A DNA stretch of 64,000 nucleotides from Psettodes erumei (taxonomy: Eukaryota; Chordata; Actinopteri; Pleuronectiformes; Psettodidae), in assembly GCA_016785225.1 (NCBI GenBank), contig JAFBJZ010000375.1, forward strand, positions 2,275,501 through 2,339,500, written 5' to 3'. Within the stretch, counting starts at the first letter, position 1. Each line of letters opens with the position of its first letter. The position numbers were made by a program, and so were the translations under genes. Below, in pieces: positions 27,501 through 41,894 of the stretch. A model generated the notes under the pieces. The model saw only the letters and a program-made list of their open reading frames with translations, did no database searches and was not told the origin of the DNA.

Positions 27501-30500
27501 TTCTCATCTGAATGAATCCCAATCATGAAACATATCATTACTATCAAATTCACTGACTAAAGAATTAACACAAAGGCACCAACTACCTATTCTTTACTTA
27601 TTATGAAAAGCCAAGGACTGCAGTCTAGAAAGTCTCGATATGTAATATAAATATGTAACTTGTAATTAGCCACATGAGGATAAAAGCATTGCTACTAGCT
27701 GTGGGGGTCGTGTCTGGCCTCAGTGGATATGGAAGGAAGTTACAGCTTCTGCAGAAGGCTGCTGGTTCTATACTCATTACTAGTTTAATTAATCCTTTGC
27801 TACTTCACTGGCTCCATGGGGACTACAGGGCTGAGTTGTGCTGAAAAATTCAGGGGGCTTTAGTCACACCTTAAGTAACCTCTGCTGAATTACACAGGAT
27901 GGGGGGGGGGGTGCAACGTGCCAGTGAAGTGTTTTGAGTCTGACACATGTACTGTACAGGGCCTGGGTCACAGCCCTTAGCTTCGAGGGTGGTGGGTGGT
28001 CTGTGAGAGAGGAATTTATTTCCTTTATTTCATTTGTACACTGCAGACGGGAGGACTGTGTTTCTCTCGCTGCTTTGTCCACAAACTGGCCTGTCCAATA
28101 TCAACATCTGAAAGCAAATGTTTCTGTGAAGTGTTTGTAGCCAAAGGTGCTCCTTTGTGTGTGAGATTGATGGAGTCTGCACAGGCTCTGTGCTCGGCTT
28201 TACCTCGAACAGGCCTGACATGGTTAGGTCAGAGACTCAAAACATAATTTTGCCAGTAGCAGGTGGAGCAGCACTGATTATGAAACTGCTAACCACAAAG
28301 CAGCAGCAAGTTCAAAGGTGTAATTCTTTGTTATTTTAGCTTTGTTATCAACATTAAGCCCTTAGGGATGTTACAGTACTGCGTGGAGTTTTAGCATAGT
28401 GGTTAAAGTTGGAACTGCAATTCCTTTGACACTTAGATACAGAAAAAAAACTAAAACTTTGCCCAAAAGAAACTCCAACCAGGTAAGCTAAATCAACATA
28501 CAACCCTCTCAGATCACATATTTGGATCCTGAACCCAAGAAGGCAAGGGCACTACTAGAAAAACTGTTTTTAAAAAAAATAATAATCTCATTAGAGAAGA
28601 AGGAAGCAACATAAACCTTTTAAGCGTCTCGTTAGCTCTCTGGATAAAATGGGCCAGCATGTTCGGACACATCATCCAGTGTTATTTCTGCCTTAATGGT
28701 CATTTCTGCCTCAAACTATGGGAATGTGGAAAGTATTGAGTCGTCCTTTGGAAAAATATCATCACATTCCTCAAATTTGCCTCACTCTGCAATTATATCT
28801 ATAGCCCTAAAACCTCTAATTCAGCAAATATTAGTGTCATGTCCCCACCGACACCACACACACATTCCCTTGCCACATACTGTACAACAGATCCATCAGA
28901 GGCAGAACTGAGCTCACTTTTATCATCTTCTTCCTGTTATATTGTTGCTTGACATTGAATAGGTGCCACTCTCTTTGTTTGTACTGTAATATGATGGTGG
29001 GCTAATTTTCTATCACTCTGTCCTCTGTGATTGGACCCCTGCCATGTCGGTGGGTGAGAGATGAAAAGGAGGAGGAGTGGGAGGATTCAAACTCTTTCTT
29101 CAGGGTTTAAAGCTTGCTTCACCCACACACCGTGAACTGCTGTGTGCACGAAATGTTTGTGACTATGTTTGTTTGTGTAGAAGTAGTACTAGCTCTATCA
29201 CCATATTAGTCATCTCAAGGTTAAAACGTAAGTTTGCATTCTGGGCAGCTCAGTGAAAATATCCCATGTATTCCCTATGGTCAATCAGTAATCCAACATT
29301 AGCTCCAACTTCTTAGAGTGCCGCAGCAGAGTGTCTTTGGAGTCTTCAGCATGAGTCAGCAGGTTGGGAGGCTGGAAGGTTTTGGAGAGGAAGTTGAGAC
29401 AGCCTGGTGGCTGCCTAGGTTTGTTGTCATTCTGAACACAGAGTCGAAAGTGAGCCGGTGTCTGCTGGAGACAGCAGGAAACCAGAGTGCGGACAGGGAG
29501 CAATGTAAAGGACAGAGGATAGGATCTATACAAAAGCAGCTGAGTGAAAGGGCTCAAGACAAGTGAGACATAAAGGAAATCGAGAAAGCCCAACGACAGA
29601 CTAAACCAGCCACAAAGCGCGCTGGAGGTCGTTTTAGTAGTGCGTTAATGAAGCAAAAGTCAAAAGTGTAAGGACGTGGATGGGAGGGACCCTGTCTGGT
29701 TTTCTGGGGGATATAAAACTGAATGGAAGCCAGGCAAAGATACACCCAGGCACTTGTTGCACTTTAGAGAGCCTTGCTTCCGATTGGCTGGATCATGGGC
29801 TGATTGCCAGTCACTATCTTTTTAATATCGCCCCAACAGATACATCCATTACATCAGCACATTCGACTAAGTGGGGGCAACCTAATATCAGAGAGATAGC
29901 GCAGTAGCATATAAATGAAAATTTTAACTTCATTCAGCTTTTACCAGAAACTTTCTATGTCTGGTAATACACTTCCAGAGAGAAGGAAAAGAACAGACTC
30001 TAACTTACCAATCATTAATGAGAGGAGCTTCTGGACCTTGGAGCTTACCCCAACAACTCTGTACAGGCCTTGGTCATTAATACCTAATAAGTAATAGTAA
30101 TAACAACAATAAACTTTAATTCACAGCAATTTTCTCATTGAAGTTACGAAATGCTTTCAAGGGAAAATAACACAAAGCTGAAAGTACAAACACAACTGAT
30201 AAAATGATGAGAAACCACAAAGAATGAAGACATATATTGTGCTGCATAAATACAACGACACCCCAGTTGCATGAACATGTTTATGTGATTCAAACCTAGT
30301 TCAGCATATTAGATAACCATTTCCGAAAAAAAAAATCTGTCACGTAGAGATGTACTAGACCCAGAAGAGATTAATATTTTAGTGATATGCACTGAAAGGC
30401 ATTAATATCATCTTCAGTGCATGCTTCCTGCAGTACCTGGCAGCCTTTTGGTTTAATATTTGAGCATGTCTGCCACCTTGTGTACATATAACAATACTGC

Positions 30501-33500
30501 ACCCAAGTGACAGTCACTATCCACCAGTTTTCATGTTGAATTTCTGAATTTTTTAAAATCAATCTCTCTTGCTCCATTCTCTCGACTGAGCTTTTCAATA
30601 TCGACATATCTGAAGCTCACCTCTCGTCTCTATGGCACCGATGGAGTTCTTCACAAAACTGAAACCCACATCATCCAGCTGAGCATCAACTGCAGGTGGA
30701 AGAAGAGAAAACTTTCAGATGTGGTGAAACGTTGTGCTCATGAATCTTACATAAATTTACAGACACAATGTCTGGTGCAGTGAGATATTTACTTCCGCGT
30801 TCTTTAGAATAAGTTCTTCCAAGGTAGTGTCCAATCTGTTTTTAAACACAGAAACAAAAAAGAAACATCATATGCTTCATCCTTCTGATATACTTTGAAT
30901 TGCAGGTTTATGGAAGTACATTAAAGTAAAAAATTCTATGTGATGTCAGTTTAGCGGAACAGAGTGAGGCTACATGAGCCGAGTGTGAGAGGTAGATGAG
31001 GACACAGTAGAGGCCGCTGACTCACAGGTTCCTTCCCACCCATGGCCTGCATCCAGAACTTATGGTCATCCTCTGACAGGGCCTGCACTGTTAGCAATGT
31101 GCCTGGCCTGGGAGAGAGCACACCACATTAGCAATAGGCAAAGCCTTAGAGGTGCAGCACAGTAATGCACAACTTCAATGTAAATATAAAAGATCAATGT
31201 GTTTAGCATTCTGTGAAACATAAATCTACACCCTGTCAAGGGCACCAGCACCTTGGACTTGCCGTTAAGAACAGATATGAGCCCTGTTAGTCAACCCAGC
31301 TGTTTTATCAGTGACATTCATGCGGGACCACATGGATATCAAGTTACTCATCACAGTCAGAATGGATGTGTGGACTCCAATTTCCATGCTGGGGTATTGC
31401 TTTTCTATTAATACTACAGAAAAGGGGCAGGGCAGAGTTAAGTTGTGTGACAAAATGAGATATCTGTTACAGGAGGGCACAGTGGGGTGTGACAAATCCT
31501 CCCAGCTAAGTGTGTGAGGGCAGACGTCCAAGACAAATCCTGCTGTCCAGCCTTGTGCCATTCAAAACACGGAGCGACAAACAGCAAGTGCAAGGAGCTT
31601 AGATCTTGAGCAGAACTGTCAATGTAGATTATCACAGCAGACAATCTGCTCTATGTCCTCTGTGGCCGCTATGGACAGGGCACATGCGAACATTTTGCAT
31701 TGTGTTCCACACACAGCAACTGTGCCATTTTTGACATGCTGGTAAATGATGCCTGCAGGTAAAAGCACAATTTCACCACAATGATAGAGAAACAGTGTGA
31801 GATGATAATGTACCGATCGGTTATGTCGAGGTCTAAGCAGAACCTCCTGTCCAACATGTCAGTTGTTTTGCGGACACAGGATTTAAGTGTGACAGACTCT
31901 GTCTCACCCTGAAAATAAAACAAAATAAAGAAATTTTACCATTCAGAATGTTACAGTAATTAAAAAAACCATAGTGTAGCATGTCAACCTGAAAAATTAA
32001 AGATTGTAAATGTGGTTGAAATCATAAAAAAACTGTGTGGTGTTAATAACAAGCTGTACTAAATACTGTATATATATATACATATATACATGAGTACTCA
32101 CAATCTTCCCACCAGATCTGTGGTCGAAGGTCACCATGTGCAGAATCTTCTGCTCTTTGACAAAAGTGCAGTAGCGTTTGACCCAACTTGAACCAAAGGG
32201 AGGTGGCCCTAGAAAAAAAAGACACTTGTGTGACACATGCATTCAACAAGATTAGGATCATAAGTACTGTAACTATATGGCAGTTATCAGTTTAAGTGAG
32301 GAACAATCCACAATTGCAGTTTTACATAATTTGCAGGTGCATCATTCTGTATCAGTGCTGTTGCTGGTTGTTTGATAATCACAGGAATAAAAGAAAATTA
32401 CTAGTCTGTCCGATCTTTCCTGCAATTGCAACAATTTAGATAATGTCTCTGCCACGCTATGTATAGAAATAGAAAAGGTGCTGAACTAATTAGATTACAA
32501 TTAGAGGTTTAAAGCAGCTAAAGGAAAACCGTAAACGCCCCTGCTCTGTCTATTACAGTGGAGTGTGTATATTAGCGGCACCTGTCATGTATGTCTTGAC
32601 TATGTTCTCCCGCTGTAGCTTATGTTATAAATGAGTGTAATATGAAAGCCTGCAGAGGTCTCACGTTTTTCCTGTACATAGAGGTAGCCTTCACAGCTGA
32701 TCGGGCTGGTCTGTCGGTATTCTTGCGGTGTCTCCCTGATCCTCTTCATCAGCTCGTACACCTCCGACCGTGTGCCCTCAAATCGATTCCTCGTCTGGGA
32801 GTCACAAGAAGCAAATGCACGTTCCAGGAAGTCACTTCCTGATACTCAGTGTTTAGGTAGGATGACCCTCTGAATGAGAGGCCACAGCAAATCAAAACTG
32901 ACGTTCTTCCCTCGAAATCCCCTTTACATTGTCTCCATGAAATCAGTTGAAGGGTTAGTGGTAAGGTAAGACCAAGACTGAGACGGGGCTAAGACTGTAA
33001 TGGTACTGCAGGGGGAAAAAACTGGAACTATGAAGTTCACAAATACTGTAAATGAAGAAAATATGACACAAAGCAAAGCCCGATATTTTCCCAGAAGTTC
33101 GTGGCCAAATATTGGACTTACATAAGTCAAAGAAAAAATACGGATGCCTGCAATGGCGCCTAATTCTCTGTTTTTATCTTTATAGGTTGTGTTATGTCGG
33201 GCATGATTTGCTAACACGTTAGTCATGAGAACTTGGAACAAAAAAAAAAAACAGCAAAAATTTGTTTTACTGATTTCATTTAAGGGCTTTTCTGCTGCTT
33301 AATGGTTAAAATTTGTTTAAATACAATCTGGAAATTACTGTGGAAAACCACCACACAAGCTATATACAAGCACTTTCTGGTGTGATTGGAATCGTCCGCT
33401 TTCAAAATTTCACATACAACAATAAAACATTAATATTTCTTACATTCTGAATATTGATCTGCAGTGCTCTTTTATAGTGATCAAAGTCGTTGGCGAGCTC

Positions 33501-36500
33501 GAAGCCCTGGTGATAAAAAGTGAAGACAGTCTGAAAGAAGGCCAGCATCTAAAAGAAATCACAGTAGGGGAAGAAACAGATCAGAGATTAATTATCTTAA
33601 AGAGTGAGCAGATGAAAGAGTAACTCATAATTAAAACACCATGGTCACATCAAGAGGTTGTGGGATATTTTTTTTTTTCATTTTGAACTAAGACAGAAAC
33701 ATAGACCATTGTGATGTAGCCTATATCCAGCAACATCATTGCTGACAAGCCACTTAGGGTCACTCACCGGCTCTACACACTCAAACTTCTTTCTCTCTTG
33801 GATCTCCTGCAGTTTGCACACATAGTCCAGTGACTCCTCCTGAAAGTGCTGCCTCAAGGTTTCCACCTGGATGTCTGCCTGGAGAGGCAGGGAGCAAATA
33901 CCAAGATGATCATAGTGACAGACAGATAGATGGGAACAAAAAAAACCAAACATTGTGAGCTTTGCGATACAGTGGGATTTGAGTAGCTAGAGGTTTCTGT
34001 CATCATGGCATTAAAATCTTATAGAAAATATACTCCAGTTCGTAAATTGAAAAGTGACGATACTCAAGTTATATATTAACTGTAGCCCCAAATAAGTAGG
34101 GCTGTATAATCTGCACCACATAAAACACCCTCTATCCTTCGACTCTCAATATTGATAAAGAGAAGATCAACAGTATGCACTGAAAAACTCCTAAGTAGCA
34201 ATGCCTGAAAATGTTTGGAATACACAAAAACAGTATACAACTGAATTATACATACGCCACCAAGGACTTTCTGTGCAGCCTACTGTAAATACACTTTTGC
34301 AAAGTAGTGATATACCTTATACAACAGTCAGATTACTGACTGATATCCTTGGCGACGAAATGTCAACGACTGATTAGTAAAAAAAAAAAAGATTCCCTTT
34401 GAAATGAGTGAGATCTCAGTTCACATACTTGCAATGTGCCACTGAGTCGAGTAAACAACTGACGCAGTGTTGAAGAAGTTCATGACTCTCGCGGCTGTGA
34501 GAAAATCATTGGGCCTATTTATTCAGGTCTGGCTGCAATCTGTGTCGGTACCACAGACCCTTGTGCCACAAGAGTCACAGAGAGCAGACCGAGCAGCCCG
34601 CATTCATAATGTCAACAGTTTCAAGTGTCCTCTCTGCTTGGTGTATACAGCGAATGGGTAAGCCTTACATGGCTACGTGGAACAAAGACGAGAAGACAGA
34701 AAGATTGTTCAATGAAAGACTGCTATAATCTCCGCAATTTAATAATTTTCATCTCATGGTCCTGCGGCATGGGTTATTCCACAAACTGCAGCAACCAGGG
34801 TTGACCTTGGTTGTACAGCACAAGTGAGCACACATTTCCTTTCCAAACAAGCCAGGAAAACTGTTGCTGCGAGGCACGTCAGTGGAAACTCACACGGTCC
34901 AGCAGCCTTTGGAGCGAGGCTCTTTCTCGTGGCACCAGAGACAAACCATCAAAACAGGGATTCTCTCAGACTAAACTAAATATCCGTTTCCATCGTTTTT
35001 GCTGTCATATCTGCACATATCTGTCAGAGAGTTCGGGCAAAGATAAATACCTCTTGTAGCTGTGGCTCTTTCTTCTTTGCTGACATATTCAGAAGCTTTT
35101 CCAGGGAGCTGTAGTACTTCTCTGTCTCTTTCTCATACTTCTTTCTTTCCGCCTTAATAAAGAGCGGTGGAGAGAGCAGAAACATATGAGGACAACAAAA
35201 ATACTACATTCTTCATGGGGACAAGACAGTCAAAGCAGTGTGTGGGGTACAATTCACATGCCATTAGCAGCCAACTGTGACATATGTAATTAAGGTGCAC
35301 CAAACACAAACAGATCAACTGAGAGCTACACTGCACATGGGGTAGAGGAAATAAACCATCATACATTACCCTTACTGTACCCAGATGGTCTTTCCTGAAC
35401 TTCTCCAGGGGTTTCATTAAAGTTTCAGTGATGTTTCTCATCTAGCAGAAACAGAAGCCATAACATAGATAATAATTCTTCAACTCAGTGACAAACCCAC
35501 ATATTTCACATGACACAACATTTCCAGGCCTAAGAATGTGTTGTTTGTTGAACAGTGGTAGCTGTATATAGTTTCTTGGTGCTGCCTTTTGACTGATGCT
35601 CTGCTAGTGTGCATGAAGTAAAATGCATAACTATTTAACTAAAAGTATGTTTGTCTTCCAGTAACCTATGAATAAAGTGGATGTATTTTTCCCTCATTCC
35701 TCCAGTGTTTCTGCTATGCTGACTACTGCAGGACATGTCTGTGCCTGCACACCCACCCTACTTTTCCTTACTCTGCACCGTGATGTCATCCCACTATGCT
35801 GAGCAGCGTGTTTACCATTATGGTCTGAGCCTGGCGCTAAAACAGTCATCTGCTGATGCCCACTCCCTAACCTCAGACACTACAGACAGACATTACAAGA
35901 GAATGGCTGTTTATAAAAAGTCACACGCACTGTAAAATGTGCTTCCCTGTCCAAAGAAGGGGGATGTTTTAAATTACATAACTATATATTCCTTTTGAAA
36001 TAAGACAAACCTTCAGTGGCCATCTAGTCTGCAGTAGCCTACTGCTTGAAATTAAAATGCGTCTTCAAACGAGGAGTTTTGATAAGTACACATATCTAAT
36101 TATCTATTACATAACGTCTTCCACAGAGGTCACACAGGAGCCATGGGATTAGACACTGCTCCATCTCTAATACCACAGTATAGCACATAGTGTCCTTCAC
36201 ACTCATATTGTACTTGTGATTTTTGTGGTTTATAAGTGAGCTATGTCAAGAACGCTGCCTGATGTGAGAGCGCGGTGGTATGTCTGAATGGGCTGATCCC
36301 GTTGCTGGCAGTAGCTTATGCAATCTGTCTTGGTATTTAAAGCTTGGGTGTAATAATGTAGACATGCGCTCCTCTCTTCTCTGCAGCCGCTCCCAGGCAG
36401 GTGCTGCAGTGACAGTGACCCTTAGACAGGAACAAGCAGAGGAACTCTTCAAACACTATCAGCGCTAATGCACCCACCAGGGGACTGGTTTGTTCGGCCT

Positions 36501-39500
36501 ACTGGATGCTGTGGCTGCACTGTGCGCTGGAGAAAAGGACATTGTGAGTGCCTGTCTGGATCCCGGTGGGTGACAGAGTCAGACATTAATAGATGCATTT
36601 GCCAAATATGGGCAGTAATAGGCGTAGGCTGGTTGGAAATAAGCCCGGTGCGAGCATACAGACAGTTCGACCATTCAAGTGCAATACACCTCATAGACAC
36701 ACACGTAAAAACACACAGGTATTTTCCCTGGCTTTCAAGCAGGTTCTGACTGGTTGTTCTCACCATCAGCTCCCTTTGGTCTTCTAGGTTTTTGAGGAAT
36801 ATGGAGAACTCTTGCAAAGACTCATCTGAAGAAAAAAACAAAAACAAACATGTCATAAATCCAGTCATTCTACTTTACTCTCTCTCTCTCTCGCACACAC
36901 ACAGATATTTTGATTATCAGTTGTTCCCACTGCAGGTGCACGCCAAAAAATGCTCTTAATTTGCTGGTAGAGAGAGAACCATAAACAAACATTTAGAGTG
37001 CATGTCTGTGTGGTGGTAACAAAACTAGTGGTTAGTTTCTTCCATGCGAGGAGGCAAACCCACACTTACCGATACACTTCTCATCGTCTGTCTTCGCATC
37101 TCCGATGTACTCAAACTGAAATTCTCCCAGGCACTGGGCAAACTTTCGCTGTGCCATCCCAAGCTCTAAAAGAAAGTTTGAAACAACAACAAAAATTTCA
37201 AAGGAGGCAGAATACAAATCACTATAATACTGATTATACAACATGTTACCAAGATCGGCCAAGATAAACAAAAAACCTTTATAATACATAGAAACAATTC
37301 TCCGAAGATTTTTTAAAAAACATACAATCTTGACAGAAGGTCTGATGGACTGCACACAGGTAACTGCTTTGCAAACATCCTGTCTGTGACATCCTGCTGC
37401 ACATCAAACCCCAGTCAGGTGTCAAATTAAGATGTGCCAAAAAAGAGAGCAAACTATATTTAATTACCCGCCTGAAAGTCATACCTAATGCAAACAGAGA
37501 CAAATGAAACAGTGTGACGGGACCATTATATTACACAGATGCTGGGCAGCCCCAGACAAGCTGACAGTAAAGTTTGCTCAACACCAGTAAGATTTCATAT
37601 CCTTTCTTTAGAAGATAAATCATGGTATTTAGTTTTAAAGTCCATAAAAAGCCCTTTAAACATAACCTCTGTGGCATAGGTAACAAGATATTAATGCTAC
37701 AGGTGTAAATATATACCTGTAACAATATTACAAAATTGTATTAACTTATTATTGGTCAAAACTGACTTCCCAAAAAGCATGAAACTCTCACTGATCAAAA
37801 TGAAAATGCTCAGTAATGCAATCAATGTTGACAATGGCTGACTTCAAAGCAGAAAAGAAAGGCCTGGCTCTGCATTGAGAGGGAGCACACACCCATGTAA
37901 ACTGCATGAAATTGAATAAACGCTCATGGATCTGAATTAAATCCATTTTAAGCTCCGCTCCCTCCACCACGCCCCTGCACATCAGTAAAAACACAGCAAA
38001 CCAAGTCTATTTCAAAACAGCAAGGAGATTCCCTGAGGTGGGATCTCTGACCCGTGACAGGCCCTCAGGGAAACATGACCGAATGCAGCGAGGGTATTTT
38101 AAGACTGCAGCTATGAGCGCTGTATACTGAGGAGCGGTTGGCAGATAGCTGGGGCTTTATGGGGAACTTAAAGAGAACAATCAACACCACTGAACTGAGA
38201 CTGTACTGAGCATCTGGGACGGCCATGATGACCAGCTGCATCCAATGTTATTTTCATTTTCATTATTATTTTTTTTTAATTAATGGAAAGTACCCCAGAC
38301 CACAGTGTTGAGTCACTGGGAAGCCACCTAACAGTGAACATGATTACATGCTAATACAGCATGCTAGTATGCTACTTGCTACACATCAGCATTTTAAGGT
38401 CCAATAGTTACTAATACAACATGCTAACATCAGACCAGACAACACAAATCGACAGTATCGTGTTAGAAATGGTAATGGATGAGTTGAGAACAGGTGTGGT
38501 CAATTACATTAATGGCTGGATCCTGATAAGGTTCAGCAAATATCTGGCCCGTCTGACTATAAATCCAAATAGGGTCTTTTAAGCTTTTCATAACTCACGG
38601 TGGTTAGATAGCATAATGCCCCTGCTTGAATCTGCTACTGCAATTAAAGTTGCCAGTGACACATCACGTTCTTTACACCCTGATTTTAAAATTTCAGCGG
38701 CAGTGTGTCAAATCTTTGATAACACACAGTGGAAATAGAGGGAAACAAACTGCAGGGGAAGCAGAGGCGGTGATATGCAACAAAGAAAGTGGGGATTTGG
38801 GGATTTAAAGTGGGGATGCTGCAGTAACATGATCGTCCCCCTTAGTCCACAAGGCTACAGTATCTATGACTCCCAAAATAGGTTTTGTTATTGCTGACTC
38901 AGGCTTTGGTAAAGACAGAAGAAGTCACCAAATATTCTCTTAAGTAAAAAGCGTGACTGCTCATAAGCAATATAACAATATCATTTTACTGCATTTGAGC
39001 TGTATCTCTATTTCTACCCATGGCTATACTGTTGCTTACACACCCCAGGGTCTCTGAACAGTGGATGTACACATGCTATGGATTAAATCAACAGTAAGGT
39101 CAAAAAGCCCAAACATGTGAGAGGCATTGGAGGATGTCTGCCTGGGTCAGGCACAAAGAGCATAGTTTCTGGCTCAGTAGTTTGTTTCAAACACTTTGAA
39201 ATCCACTGCTGGTTGCTCTTCATCCCAACCTCGAATCTACACATTTTCAAAAACCACAAAAAACCAGCCAACAACACCTATGGTTGACTCCTTTGGCCAA
39301 TTTGTCAGAGTTATCAAACTGCAGAAAACTAAGGGATTCATACCACACAATGGGGCAGGTTTTGTATTATAGTGTTTACATCTGTTTATTCTTTGGGTGG
39401 GTCTTCCTATTGCACCTGGAGGAAATGCCCTTTCTTTTCTGGCTGGTGAGGCAAAACAAATATACAACAACTGCACATCAACACACAAAAAGCTGTCTCA

Positions 39501-41855
39501 CAAGTAAAATTACAAATCGAGGCTCTCTTATCTATGCACAGGAATTTAGCAAATATGTTTGAGTGACAGTGAGCAAAATAAAAGGATTATAGCTCATTTC
39601 TGGGCTCATGACACTGCACAGATCTAACTTAAGCTCATTAATCAAGATAAGAGAGCGTCTATTTCCTCAGACACCACAAAGAAGATGGTAAACAATAAAT
39701 AGCACAGGCTACATTCAGAGACAATAGCAGTGGAGTACCAAATACTTCCACTCAGGCATTTCTTTGAAGAAAGTACTTTGGTGAGGTCAGAGGGGATGGG
39801 AGGGAGAAGTATTTTGGGATGCCTTATCGTTGTCAGCTTATAATCAGCTGTGAGTTACTGCATGAATTCATTAAACAGTTTAGAGTACAAATCGTATATT
39901 ATAAACTTTGTGTCAACCAGAGCAGATAAATTTGGGGCTCATATTACTCATAATACTCCATTAATACACTAAAAGCTTTTTTACTTTTTGGCCAAAATGT
40001 TTCTGTCACAGAGGTGACTTCTAACTGATGTAAACACAACCTGATGAACTGCTATACTGAGGTGTTTAAGTGTGGCTTCCAGGCAATATTTCCAAAATAA
40101 AGGTATGGCAAATATAAGCCTGTCAGGCCACTATTTTGGTTGCAAACACTTATATGCTGAACATAGCAATTTTCTTTGAAGTGACTGTAAATCTAGAGGG
40201 AATCTTAAGCCACAGAGACAGCTCGATCCAGACCAGGGTGTGCAAGTCCATAAAAGGTGACTCTGGTCACGCTGGTCCAGCCAACAGTCCTCAATTTGCA
40301 GCACTTGAATGACTACAGACAACACAAACAATCCTATATTGGTGCACTCTGCAACAACCTCTATAATTTTTTTTTTGGTCCATTAAGTCCTGTAGTCCAG
40401 CACGCAGGGTGGAAACAACACGTAAGGCACATACGTGGATTTCCTCGGATCCAGAATTTGTTTTAAACTGGTTTCGATGCGCGACTTAAAGCCCCTTGTG
40501 TTGAGTGAACCACTTTTGGCATATCATAAAACTGCTCAGGTTTTTTAAAGAAGGAACAGGTCTTGAATGCCGATGATCATTCGGCGCCATTAACTGTGAA
40601 TACATTTTCACACACAATGTTTTTGTTTGGTTCGGTGCTCTGCTTTTCTGACACTACACTGCTCGCTGTTTATGAGCTGCTAACAGCTAACAAACCTACC
40701 TTTCATCATACCATATCAAATCCCATATGAACCTCACTTTATACGTAGCTCACCACAGACGTGAGATAATCGAGCCAGGCAAACCACCGACATCTTCATC
40801 CCTGCTAACTCAGCTGATTACTACTGCTTCTGCTGATAAAAGCATTCTTATAGCAGGGTTGGGTTGATCTACATTATACTACTATGTACCAATTCATTTA
40901 ATAAAAAGAAAGTGAAATCTGGAACATGCCCCAGTTACCTTTCAATTATAACTTTGCCCAAGGCTTGATCCTCTGCCTTTTGCTGTTTAATATCACTGTA
41001 CCTCCTCTCAATGACATCATGTTAAAAATGTATAACATTTACTTTTAATTGAAGTAACTCAATAGTCCTTCCCTTCCAGTGATCCTTCGGGGCAGGCTTG
41101 AAACGAAGCGTGGCCGGGTTTCGGCAGCCAGAGCCTCTGCGCTTTGAAGCAGTCTGCCAGAGGAACGTGGGGAAGAAGAGTCTGTGATTTTTTTTTTTTT
41201 TATATCCCTGCTTAAATCCTTTTATAGAAAAGCAGTTTCACAGGTTGTATATTGGTTTAATTCATTCTCACATTGTGTCTCTCTTACTCATGTCTGGTGT
41301 TTTTGGCCTTTGTTTGGCTTTGTCAGGAATATCGACTTTTTTTGTTGCATTATTCCACCTGCGTGCTAAATAAGAATGACGCTCCAGCTGCAACATATTT
41401 GGGTCATAATGTATTATCTGTTGTTACATAACATGTGCGATGAGTAATATCATTAACCGAAGCCTCAAAAAGACACGTCATAACCTAAGTTCTCCAAGCT
41501 TGTTGGGTAAGTAGTGACCCTTATTGTTGCTCACCTGCAGATTTTGAATCATCCCAAAATACACATGAACGTGGAATGGAAAGTTCAGCTGCTCCCCCCC
41601 CAGACTGTAAAACTCACTTTGACAATATTACACTGAGCCTTGACACACCTTAGCAAAGCCTCAACACACCATATTGTGCGTGAGGTAAGATCAGGGCAAC
41701 GTCCACATCACTATATTGTAAAAGATAACGATGAGCTGAATGTTATTTTGAGTAAATCGATGCCATTAACCATTCCTCAAGGTGTGATAAGATCTTTACA
41801 GAACATAAAACAATATGAATATTTTACTTTACCAATGTTTTAGCAGAAATGCTCT

Positions 41856-41894
<39 letters not shown>

